Shown: positions 13,279 to 23,100 of the stretch, in pieces
How the letters are laid out: the number at the start of each line of letters is the position of its first letter
How positions within the stretch are numbered: the stretch's first letter is position 1
Origin: a virus
Strand: one strand, 5' to 3'
IMG/VR virus record: IMGVR_UViG_3300050821_007143
Span: 1 to 49,241 of that record
Length of the DNA stretch: 49,241 nt
Translations under genes and position numbers: made by a program
The notes under the pieces: generated by a model
Databases searched by the model: none
Told to the model about the DNA's origin: nothing
What the model saw: only the letters and a program-made list of their open reading frames with translations

Positions 13279-15195
13279 TTGCGCCTGGTCCTCGACCTCG
13301 AGACCACCTCGACCGTCGATCTGCGCAAGACCGGGGTTCACGCTTACGCCGAGCACCCCGACACGCGGATCACGGTGCTATGCTTCGCGATCGACGACGC
13401 CCCGGTGAAGACTTGGACTGGCGGCCCGATCCCGTGGGTTTTCGACCGAGTGATGGGCCACCCCGCCGCGGCCACCATTGTTGCGCATAACTATCTTTTC
13501 GAGTTCAACCTCTACCATCAGAAACTGGTCGCCCAAGGCTGGCCCCCGATCCCCTTGTCCCATTGGTCCTGCACCATGGCGCGGGCCTTGGTGGCCGGGT
13601 ATCCCGCTTCGCTCGATCTCGCCGGGCGGGCGCTGCGTCTGCCCATCCAGAAGGACCCCACCGCGCGCGACCTGATGCTGCGCTTTGCCCGGCCGCGCAG
13701 TCACAGCCCGCTGACCTGGTGGCACGAGACCGACCCGGCGCGGTTCCAGCGGCTCTGCGAGTACTGCGCGCAGGATGTCCTGGCCGAGCGCGAACTCGAC
13801 CGCCGGGTCCCTGAGCTGTCGCCGCGCGAGCGGCTGCTCTTTGAGCTGGATCACGCGATCAACCAGCGCGGCATCGGGGTTGACCTGCGTCTTGTCGATG
13901 AACTCTACGCGCTGACCGTTGCGGCCCAGGACCAGTTGCGGGACCAGATCGCCCGGCTGACCCGAGGCCAGGTGCGCTCGCTCAACCAGGTCGCGCAGCT
14001 GCGCGACTGGCTCATGCGAGAGTGCTGCATTGACATGCCGGATTTGCGCCGCGCCACGGTGCGCGCCGAGCTGGCCTCCCCACACCTCTATGGTCCCGCC
14101 AGGGTGGCGCTGCAGGCCCGGCTGGATGCCTCGCGATCGTCAACCGCCAAGCTCACCGCGATCACCGCGGCGCGGTCCTATGACGGCCGGGTGCGCGGGA
14201 CCTTTCAGTATTACGGCGCCAACCGCACCGGGCGCTGGGCCGGCCGGCGGGTGCAGTATCAGAATTTTTTCAAGGGTTCGATCAAGGATGTGCCGGCGGC
14301 CTTGCGGCTGGTCCGCGCCGGGATCTGTCCCGAAGACCTTGACCTCCTGTTTGAGGACAGCGCGCTCGGCGTCGTCGCCTCCTGTCTGCGCTCAACGATT
14401 ATCGCGGGACCGCTGCACCGGCTCGCCATCGCCGATCTCAGCCAGATCGAGGCGCGCGTGCTGGCCTGGCTCGCCGGCCAGGATGACAGCCTCGATGTCT
14501 TCCGCCGCGGCGACGACATCTACGTGGCGACCGCGGCGGGGATCGGCTCGTCCAACCGGCAGCTCGGCAAGGTGCTGGTCCTGGCTTGCGGGTTTGGCAT
14601 GGGGCACGAGCGCTTTCGCGAGACTGCGCTCGGCTATGACGTGGTCCTGTCCGCAGACGAAGCCCATGACGCGGTATCCTCGTGGCGTGCAGTCAATCAC
14701 CGGATCGTGACCTTTTGGTGGGAGACCCACCGCGCGCTGATGCGCTGCGTCCAGGCGGGGCCAGGCGCGGTCGAACGCTCCGGCTATGTCGAGATCAGCC
14801 ATCGCCCTGGCGCTGTCCTGATCCGGCTCCCAAGCGGGAGGCACCTGGTCTACCGCCATCCGCGGATCGAGCAGAACGGCTTTGGCTACGACGAGTTCAC
14901 CTACATGGGCTCGCTCGGCGGCGGCTGGATACGGCTGCGCGCCTGGCCCGGCCGGACCGCCGAGAACATCACCCAGGCGGTTGCCCGCGATGTCCTGGCC
15001 GAGGCGATGCTGAGGCTGCAAGACCTCCCGCTGATCGCCACCGTGCATGACGAACTGATCGCTGAGGTTGCCGAGGATGTGGCCGGCCCAACGCTCGACC
15101 GCATGCTCGCAGCGATGCGGCGGACCCCGGCTTGGGCACCGGGGCTGCCGGTCGACGCCGCCGGGTTTATCACCCGGCGCTATCAAAAGGGATGA
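13279..15195 (+). CDS. Family A DNA polymerase with 3'-5' exonuclease domain
   Basis: A 638-aa polymerase translated from a TTG codon with AAGAAGAGGA eight bases upstream. The exonuclease domain has DLETT at 6-10, AHNYLFEFNLY and YCAQD. Polymerase motif A is ADLSQIEARVLAWLAG (catalytic Asp near 386), motif B contains RQLGKVLVLACGFGMG (Arg about 427, Lys about 431) and motif C is TVHDE (Asp about 591). There is no 5'-3' exonuclease domain, as usual for phage enzymes. It is the replicative polymerase of the phage, working with the SNF2, DUF2800 and DUF2815 proteins of this operon. Confidence 0.95.
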   Translation: MRLVLDLETTSTVDLRKTGVHAYAEHPDTRITVLCFAIDDAPVKTWTGGPIPWVFDRVMGHPAAATIVAHNYLFEFNLYHQKLVAQGWPPIPLSHWSCTMARALVAGYPASLDLAGRALRLPIQKDPTARDLMLRFARPRSHSPLTWWHETDPARFQRLCEYCAQDVLAERELDRRVPELSPRERLLFELDHAINQRGIGVDLRLVDELYALTVAAQDQLRDQIARLTRGQVRSLNQVAQLRDWLMRECCIDMPDLRRATVRAELASPHLYGPARVALQARLDASRSSTAKLTAITAARSYDGRVRGTFQYYGANRTGRWAGRRVQYQNFFKGSIKDVPAALRLVRAGICPEDLDLLFEDSALGVVASCLRSTIIAGPLHRLAIADLSQIEARVLAWLAGQDDSLDVFRRGDDIYVATAAGIGSSNRQLGKVLVLACGFGMGHERFRETALGYDVVLSADEAHDAVSSWRAVNHRIVTFWWETHRALMRCVQAGPGAVERSGYVEISHRPGAVLIRLPSGRHLVYRHPRIEQNGFGYDEFTYMGSLGGGWIRLRAWPGRTAENITQAVARDVLAEAMLRLQDLPLIATVHDELIAEVAEDVAGPTLDRMLAAMRRTPAWAPGLPVDAAGFITRRYQKG

Positions 15196-15464
15196 TGACG
15201 ATGACGCCGCGCGAGAGGGCGGAGGCCGTCGTAGAAAAGATGGGCGGCGAGGTTGGCCCCGATAAGGTCTTTTGGCCTGAGACTTGGCGGCGCACCATCG
15301 AAGCCGCTATCACCGAGCACGTCTGCGCGCTGCTGGCGGATGAAAAAGCGACGGTCGCGGTGATGGCTGACAGCCTTGGAAGCTGGCTGCGGCCCGGTCT
15401 GGACGCTCGATACGTGGCACGCGCCGTTCTCGCCGCCCTCCGTAGAAAGGAACTACGACCATAA
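15192..15464 (+). CDS. About 90-aa hypothetical protein
   Basis: Three ATG codons (15192, 15195, 15201) lie at the polymerase stop, with AAAAGG upstream, so translation is coupled. The sequence starts MTPRERAEAVVEKMGGEVG and contains FWPETWRRTIEAAITEHVCA, predicted helical. No family was recognised. Its stop overlaps the next ATG. Confidence 0.55.
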   Translation: MMTMTPRERAEAVVEKMGGEVGPDKVFWPETWRRTIEAAITEHVCALLADEKATVAVMADSLGSWLRPGLDARYVARAVLAALRRKELRP

Positions 15465-15655
15465 TGCCGCCCCGGATCATCGTCACCGCGCCCCACCCGG
15501 ACAGCGCGATCACCGTGACGATCTACCGCGAAGGTCAGCCCGCGGTGCAGGTCGGGCAGACCCCGCTGCAGGCGCTGATGCTCGCGCAAGACCTCCTCGA
15601 AAAGGCCCTACGCCCGCTCATCGCCGACCCGGAAATCCACAAGCGCCATCTATAG
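15464..15655 (+). CDS. 63-aa hypothetical protein
   Basis: The ATG overlaps the previous stop (TAATG). The product begins with strands (PRIIVTAP, ITVTIYREG) and ends with a helix (PLQALMLAQDLLEKAL). Function is unknown. It is the penultimate gene of the rightward operon. Confidence 0.55.
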   Translation: MPPRIIVTAPHPDSAITVTIYREGQPAVQVGQTPLQALMLAQDLLEKALRPLIADPEIHKRHL

Positions 15656-15670
15656 CGAAAGGAAAACTCT

Positions 15671-16630
15671 ATGCACGGTCATCAGCTCAAGAAGCCGCAG
15701 CCCAAGGACTACCCGGCGCACGCGCCAAAGCGCGTCTATCCCGGCGACCCCGGCTGGAAGACGCCGCCGCTGTCGGCGACACCGCGCGCCGAGCCGCCGG
15801 CGAACATGGTCATCGGGGCCGATTGGCGCATCGTGCTAAACGAGAATTTCAGCACGTCCAACGTCGATATGCAGCGATGGTGGACGCGGTACGTCTACCA
15901 AGATGGCTATTTGGATTACTTGAACGACGAGTGGGAGAGGTTTCGCGAGGACGGCAATCACGTCCTCGACGGCTCGATGCTTCACCTGACCGCGCTGCCG
16001 CATAACGGCGAGTTCTGGCCGAGCGGCATGGTCCGATCGAAGGATTGCTACGACATCGGAAACGGCAGCGAGTGGTATTTCGAGGCGCGCGCCAAGTCTC
16101 CCGCCGGTCTAGGCATATGGCCCGGTTTTTGGCTGGCCGGCTGCGAGCACACACCCGGCGACGACGGGACCGCACTTTGGCCGCCCGAGATCGACATCAT
16201 GGAGATCGTCAATAACGGTAACGCAGGCGAGGACACTTCGAGCCTGCATTGCGGCGGCATTGGATGGGAGGAGTACCAGAACAACACATGGACATGGACC
16301 GACGACACCTTTAACGGCCAGTGGTCCTACTGGGCGGCCCCGTTCGATTTCGCCCAGGGGTTCCATACCTTCAGCCTGTGGTATCGCCGTCCCGATTTTG
16401 TGATCTACTGCGACCGCAAGCCGGTCTTGAGTGGCACCTATAACTGGAACGACTGGCAAGGCCCCAGCCCCGGTTGTTACGTGCTCTGCAACCTCGCGAT
16501 CGGCGGCGGCTGGGCCGGCCGCAACGGGGTCGACGACAGCGCGATGCCGCAGAGCCTCGATGTCGACTACATCCGCGTCTACACGCGCGTCTGCCAGTCG
16601 ACGATCGGGCACGACTTGCTGCCGACGTAA
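15671..16630 (+). CDS. Glycoside hydrolase family 16-like enzyme
   Basis: A 319-aa protein with GAAAGGAAA upstream. Residues about 50-310 have the GH16 jelly-roll signature: ENFSTSNVDMQRWW, YFEARAKSPAGLGIWPGFWL, and the catalytic ExDxxE motif PPEIDIME (Glu173, Asp175, Glu178), then FHTFSLWYRRPDFVIYCDRK and the C-terminal strand DVDYIRVY. GH16 enzymes cleave beta-glucans and galactans. No signal peptide is visible; the first 45 residues are Pro/Lys-rich. Its position at the end of the early/replication operon, not among tail genes, is unusual. It may degrade exopolysaccharide at lysis or inside lysed cells; that is inference. Confidence 0.88.
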   Translation: MHGHQLKKPQPKDYPAHAPKRVYPGDPGWKTPPLSATPRAEPPANMVIGADWRIVLNENFSTSNVDMQRWWTRYVYQDGYLDYLNDEWERFREDGNHVLDGSMLHLTALPHNGEFWPSGMVRSKDCYDIGNGSEWYFEARAKSPAGLGIWPGFWLAGCEHTPGDDGTALWPPEIDIMEIVNNGNAGEDTSSLHCGGIGWEEYQNNTWTWTDDTFNGQWSYWAAPFDFAQGFHTFSLWYRRPDFVIYCDRKPVLSGTYNWNDWQGPSPGCYVLCNLAIGGGWAGRNGVDDSAMPQSLDVDYIRVYTRVCQSTIGHDLLPT

Positions 16631-16646
16631 ACCAATAGACCGCCGC

Positions 16647-16680
16647 AACGCCGCCACGGAAGTACCGCGGCGGCGTTTGC
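16647..16680 (+). terminator. Terminator after the GH16 gene
   Basis: AACGCCGCC (16647-16655) pairs with GGCGGCGTT (16669-16677), with a further CGG/CCG pairing inside, followed by a short T-rich segment. It closes the long rightward operon. Confidence 0.65.
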
Positions 16681-17150
16681 GTGTCTCTCCTACAAAACCC
16701 GTGTCTTGCCGGCAGACACGCCCCTGGTGTGCGAGAGGTGTGCGAGCGGTAAAAACCCTAGGGTTTGCCTTGCTTTCAGAGACTGCCCCAAAGCTCCGTC
16801 AGAGGGTCAAAACTGTGCGATTTCCCCGATTTGGCGCACAACACCGCACTACACGGTTCAGCTCTGTCCACCGACCCCATTGAAAACCTTTGATTTTCTT
16901 GTGTTGTTTGTCTTGCAAAGTCTTCTATGCGGCGGGAAAAACGGCCTCAAGACACCACCATTATATCCTGATAATTCAATGTCTTAAGCGTAAGGTGTTT
17001 TCATGAGGTGTGCGGCTCGCACACCTCACCCTATTTTGGCCTTATTTTCTGCCGTTTTTTGCCCAGAGTGTCTTGTGTAAGGCCAATAAGATCCTGATAA
17101 TAAACGATAGTTATACAAGACACAAGACCCAACCCTAGGTTTTATAGGTT
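16681..17150. promoter_or_regulatory. Gene-free convergent region rich in small repeats
   Basis: No credible gene is seen here; a 93-aa ORF from 16706 is low-complexity. The octamer GTGTCTTG occurs at 16701-16708 and 17068-17075 and as CAAGACAC at 16948-16955 and 17116-17123. ATCCTGATAAT is repeated at about 16967 and 17091. AAACCCTAGGGTTT (16753-16766) is a perfect palindrome, and a related AACCCTAGG stands at about 17131. The region is more AT-rich than its surroundings. It may hold termination signals, protein-binding sites or an attachment site. Confidence 0.5.
17004..17028. terminator. Perfect 11-bp hairpin in the convergent region
   Basis: TGAGGTGTGCG and its exact complement flank a GCT loop. 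CCCTATTTT follows on the plus strand, so it may back up the terminator of the rightward operon. It lies midway between the convergent operons. Confidence 0.5.
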
Positions 17151-20100
17151 TTATTGCTGTCGAGCCGTCGTTTCACGATAAGGTGCGGTCTTGCCAAAAT
17201 AGTCGTTGACGGCGTAGCCGAGCGCCCCGGCCGCGGCGAGCGCCTTGATCGGTCCCGGGACTTTGCTCGCGACGCTCTGCCCGTAGCGCCAGGCCGGGAT
17301 CGCAACATCATCGAGCAGTCCCCACGGCAGCGTCGCCCCGCTATCGCCGGTCGCAGCAGTCTCACCGGGCTGGGGCAGCTTGGGCAGATCAGGCAACGCC
17401 GGCAGCCCGGGGAGGGACGGCAGCTGTCCCGGCTTAGGCTGTGGCGCCGCCTTGGTTCCCGTGGGACCGCCAGCTGCGGTCTCGGCGTATTGGCCGACCG
17501 CGTAAGGCGAGGTCCCGAGCTGCAGTACGCCGCCGGCAGCGAGCTTGGCGAGCGGCCCGCCGACCCCGCCCATCATCGTCAGTCCGATCGCCGCAGCGGG
17601 CACACCGATCAGGTTAAACATCCCCCGCGCCTGGTTGTAATAGATCGTGTTGGTGTTTGGGCTGTCGTTGGTCCGCACGAGCGGCTGGATGATGTCCTGG
17701 GCATTCTTGGCGAGCCAGTTAACCGATGCGCCTTCGAGCAACGCCGAGATGTCGCTGTCGTAGCGCAGATGGCTGTAGAGTTGGATGATCGGATCGAGCG
17801 TGCCGTTCAGCCCGCTGCGCTGGAAGGTGAGATCGAGCAGCCACGAGGCGACATCGTCGTCCGCCTCGTGTTTGGCCCACTGGTCCGGGGCAAAGATTGC
17901 CTGGCGCACCGCATTAACGAGAAGCCCGGTCCCGAGCACTGTCCCGACCATCGCCGCGGCGTGCATCATGCTGCCGCCGGCTGCGGTGTAGCCGCGTATC
18001 CGGGCGCCGACGGGACCAGCGCCGCGCGCTTCGCTCGCCAGTTTGGCCTGGCCGTAAGAGTGCTCGATCGTGTCCCACAGCGGGTTGAGGACATTGTGCT
18101 GGAACGAGTAGTTAAAGCTCATCAGCTGAAATGCCAGCCCGACGACCGGAATGTTGCTCCCCGCCGCGCGATCGATCTTGTAGGGGTCTTGGATGATCCG
18201 GTCGACCAGGCGGCCGACAGCGAGCCCGTAGGCGCTGCCCATCGGGTCGTTCTTTAGCTGGTCGAGGCTCGGCTTGCCGCCGTTGAGGTCGAGCATCCAC
18301 TGGGTAAAGTCGTCGTGGATGCGTTTTGGCAGGCCGAGTTCCCCCATCCAGCGCCCGGCATTCTCACGCGCGCCAGCGTCATTGCTCTTAAAGTCGCGCG
18401 CCAGTTTAGCAAGGAACCAGTTGCTGCCGGCGACCCCGCCGACACGCTGCGAGTTGGTCAGCTGGGTCAGCCCGGTGACCCGGTAATACTGCGTCATCAA
18501 CCGGTTGAGGGCCGGCTGATCGGCATAGTCCGCGCCCATGCGGCTTAGCATGATGCTGTCGTGCATCGCCGAGGTCGTCACGTTGAGGAAGTGCGCGATC
18601 TCGGTCCAGTCCTGGGCGTTGGCACGCCGCATCAGCTGTCCAAATTGCTGGGCGAATATCTTGAACCCGACACTCGCCTTGCCGGTCACCAACGCTGCGT
18701 TCATCGGCTCGGAGAGCCCCGACCACATGGCGCGCGGCATCAAGGCGAGCGAGCCTACTGCGTGTATCATATTGGAGAGGCGCATCAGCGGTGCGTTGCC
18801 CCTAGCGTGGTCCCGGCCGAGCGCCATGTCGACCAGGTTCTCCAGCCGCCGCACGTCCTCGATCCGCATCCCGCCCTGGACGGCGGCATTGAGCAATTTG
18901 TTGAGGTCCTCGCCATTGGCGCCAAACCGCTCGGCAAAAGCCAGCCGCCGCGCCGCGCCCTGGAAGTAGTGCGGCAGCGCGTCGGCCGGCTGGGTGTGCA
19001 TGTAGTCGCGCATGATCTGGTCGGTCTCGGGCGGCAGCACGCGGGCCTTGATGTAGCTGCCGCTGGGACCAGTCCCGTCAAAGTCATGGATGCCGCCGCG
19101 CGCCAGGCGCCCGTACCAGTTATTGGCGGCGAGGGTCGACACATGGCCGCGTAGATCGTCGTGGTTCGCCTGGGCGAGGGCCTCGGCCTGCTGCTTGAGT
19201 TGGGCCAGCTGCGCGGTTTCGGCCGGGGTCGGGTTGGGGTTTTGCTCGATCGCGGCCTGCTGGCGCAGGTTCTTCTGCAGCTCGGCCATGTTGGCGGCGA
19301 GCCCCGGGTCGGCCATCTGACGGTCTTCCTTGGAGAGCCCGGTCCATTGTTCGAGCAGCTTGGCCGGGTCGTCACCCGGCGTTCCGACATTCTGGTCAAA
19401 GATCAAATTGTGCAGTGCCGCGGCGTTGCGCCGGAAACCCTGCGGGTCGGCGGATATCTTTGCCAGGTCGTAGAGCCGCGGGTAGTAGCCCGACTTGGCG
19501 TAGCCGACATCGATCCCGGCGTCGTGCAGGGCTTTCCATATCTCGTCGAGCAGAAAGCGCATCCGGCCGCCGGCCTTCTGGATGTCCTGCGGGATCGCCT
19601 TGTAACCGGCGCTCGGGTCAAGCGGATCGATCGGGTAGGCGATATCGCTGGTGGTCAGGAAATGCCGCAGCATCTCGCCCTGTTCCGGGCTCATCGTGTT
19701 TGGATCGAGCCCGGCGTCTTTCATAATCGCGCCAAACCGCCGGCCCCAGTCGCGGCCATAAAAGCGGTGCGCCTCCTCAAAGGTCCGTCCGGTGTAGCGC
19801 CCGGTTCCGGGGGCCGGGGCGAGCCGGTCGAGGATCGCCTGGGCTGGTTGCTTGGCGGCATCGGGGGCACGCTTGATCACCCGCTCGATCAAGCCTTTGA
19901 GTGAGAAGACCGCCGACGCCATCTCATCGGCCAGCCCGCGTTTAAAGGTGTTGTCGCCGGGCGCCGGGCGGCTCTTGTCGTAGAGAATTTTTGTCATGTT
20001 GCTGTAGCGGTTGTTCTCCCGTTTCATCGCCGCACCCTCCGCGGTCCCGGCGAGATAGGGCGCGGTCACCGACCAGTAGCGTGGGTCGCTGATCCCCAGA

Positions 20101-23100
20101 TTGGAGAACTCCCCCGCCGGCTCGCCACCCGAGAGGACCTGCTCGTTGCGCAGCGCCTGGTGCAGCTCGTCAAACGCCTTGAAGATGGCGGCCGTGTCCT
20201 TGGGGTAGGCCAGCTGAAGCTGACGGTCGACCATGTTGCGGTAGGCGTCGTCCGGCATGACAAACCCGCGCGGGTCGACCCCGGCATTCTGCATAGTCTC
20301 GGCAAGGTAGGCTTCGTGGGCGCGGGCGAGCATCTCCCAGGCGCTTTGCCAGTACCCGCGGTTGCCCGGCTGGACATCGCCGCTGGCTTTGCGGAACTCG
20401 CTCATCGCGATGTGCAGCTGTGACCCGCCGGCTTCCAGCTTCGCCAGCTGGCGCTGCGCTTCGAGCGCGCTCGCTGTCGGCTTGCCATTGCGATCGGTCT
20501 TCGCCGCCAAAGGCTCCAGCATCAGCCGCTTTGCCGCCAGCGCGCCTTGGTCATAAAAGAGCGTGTTGATGACCTTGGCAAAGGCTGCCTGCACCTTGTC
20601 GGTGACCACCAGGTTGCCGTCGCGCGTGTACTGCGAGAGCAGCTTGTTCATCTGCGTCGGGTTGCCGGTCAGGCGCTCGCTCAGCAGGTGGTCGACCGCG
20701 TGGGTCCACTCGTGCCCAAAGGAGTTGGCCCCGCCCATGATCCGTATGGTCCCGCTGCCGGGCTCATAGGCGCCGTAATAGTTGACCTTGCCCTCGGGGT
20801 CGTAGACCAGCTTGAGCCGGCCGTTGAGGCTGGCAGCCTTGTGCGGCAGGCCCAGGCTCGCCATGCCGTCGGTGATCGCGCGCGTTGCATCGAGCATCGC
20901 GTCGCGGGCGATCTTCTGGTCGACCCGGCCGGTGCCGCCGCTGGTCTCCACCTTGACGCTCTGAAAGCCAAACTTGTTGATCATGTGCCGCGTCAGGATG
21001 CCGACCTGCTCGTGGATCGGCATGTTGACCGCGCGATTGTGGTCGATCCCGGCCTCGTCAAAGACCGAGCGGAAGACACTGGTCCCGTCGTTGAACTTGT
21101 AATCGAGGAAGTCCTTGGGTTTGCCGACCTCGGGTGGCCCGCTAAAGGGTAGCTTGCGGCCAGCGCGGCGCTCCTCGACCCCGGCGCCAGCCGTCGTGTC
21201 GGCGAGCGGGTTCTCGACGCCCTGGCTCGCTGCGAGCTTCTCGGCCTGTTGCCGCAGCTTATCCATCTGCCGCTGTAGATAGCGCTGGCGGACCGGGCTC
21301 TGAGACATTGCTGCTTCAGCGCGCAGCCGTTCACGTTCCGCAAGGAGCCTGTCGAGCTGCGGGACACCGGTTGTGGCCGGTTTTTCTGGAGCTGGGGGTT
21401 CCGTGGGTCCGGGGGCAGGTGCTTCCTCAGTGGTCCCGGGACCAGCCCGCTCGGGACCAGCCCGCTCGGGACCAGTTGCCGGCGCCTCGCCCCGTGCATC
21501 AGCCAACGCCAGCTCGGGTGTTGGACCTTTGCCGACGACCTCGCCCTGCGCGTCCTTGGCGACAAATTGGTTGGGGACAACGTGATCCGGCTCGGTGGTC
21601 AAGCCCTCCGAGGCACGGGACATTTCGGGCGTTTGCTGTCCTGTGACCGGTTCCTCTGGGGGCGCAGTCGGCTCGCCACCCGGCGCCGCTTGCTGCGCCC
21701 GGTACGCGGCGTTGTCGCGTTCGAGGGCCAACTTCTGGTTCTTAGAAACCAGGCGGTATTCACGGTTCCAGTCCCGCAGGGCCTGCCTGGCGGCCTCGAC
21801 CTGCTCTGGCGGCGCGGTCTCCGGGTTGCGCCATAGCTTATCGATCGGCCGGGGCTTGTTGGCCTGCAGCTCTGACATCCTTCGTGCATAATCTGCAGCA
21901 GAGATGTTCGGATCGAGCTTGAGATAAGCCTCGGGTGGGCGCGCGGTGGGCGCGGCAGCGGGCTCGCGAGTAGGAGCTGCGGCCTCAGAAGGCTGGTTAC
22001 GGATGCTTTCGCCGAGCGCGCTGTATTCTTTCTCTAACTCTTGTATCCGGGCGCTGATCGCGGCACGTCGCTCGACAGCACCCGCCGGGGGGTCCACCCC
22101 AGCATTTTGAGCCCGGCTAATCTGTCCTCGCGCAGCACTCAGCTGTCGCTGCAGTCCCGAGATTTCCTCGCTTAAGCCCTGTTGATGCGCGCGCTGCTCA
22201 GCAAGGGTCGGCTCTACGGCGGGGGCTGGTTCGCCTGGCCGGGCACCAGGCGTGGGCGCTTCACCCGACGCAACGGCCGGGGCACCCGTTTCTGGCGTGG
22301 CTCGCGCGGTGGGCTCGACGGCGGCAGGTTCGCCTGCAACACCTGGCGCGCGAGCGCCCTGATCTCCTGCGCCCCCAGAAGGTTCTGGTACTCCGGTCGG
22401 CTCCAGTCGCGGAGCAGCCGGCTCGCCCACCGCTGCCTCTCCTGTGGGTCCTCCGGTGGGGGTGGCAGATCGGTCAACACCCGGCTCCATGGGTCGTGCT
22501 TCGGGAGGGGCAGACGGTACTTCCGGCGCAGACAGAGGGGAAGGCGTTGTCTGCGCCGGAGCCCGCTCTCCGGTCGCGGCGGGCGGTTCCACGGCACCCG
22601 CCTCGACCGGTGCCTGCTCTTGTCCCGCTGTCGTCGCTGTCGCCACCGTCGGAGCTGCCGTCGGAGCTGGTTCCGCCGGGGGCGCCTCTCGGGCGATCGG
22701 TGGCGGCGCAGCCGCAGCCGCAGCCGCGGCCTGCTCTTGTCCCGGGACCACGGGGGGCGGTTGTGGCGCACCAACCCGTTCGGTCGGGCTCTCAACCCCG
22801 GCCGGGGACAGGGCCCGCGTCGCGGCGGCTGTCGCTTCCGGCCCTGGTGGGGGACGCGGTGTGGGTGCCGTCGCGTGGCTGTACACCGCATGCGCGCCGG
22901 CAAAGCCGAGCCCGGTCGCGACATCCTGACCGTAGCCCTCGATCAGCTGCTGCGTCGTCGGCAGCGGCTCGCCCATGACCGCCGGCACCCCGACGCGGAC
23001 CGCAGCACCCGCCACCGGCTGCGTCACAAAACCCGCTAAGAGGATGCGGCCGATGACGCTGCGGACAGGGGCCGGGATCAGCGCAGTGGCGCCACTGATG

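Noticed and set aside
16706-16987. 93-aa plus-strand ORF in the convergent region
   Set aside because: Cys/Pro-rich, without a ribosome-binding site, and lies after the operon terminator among palindromes and repeats.
22182-23039. Arg/Gly-rich plus-strand ORF
   Set aside because: Antisense of the Pro/Ala-rich linker of the giant virion protein.
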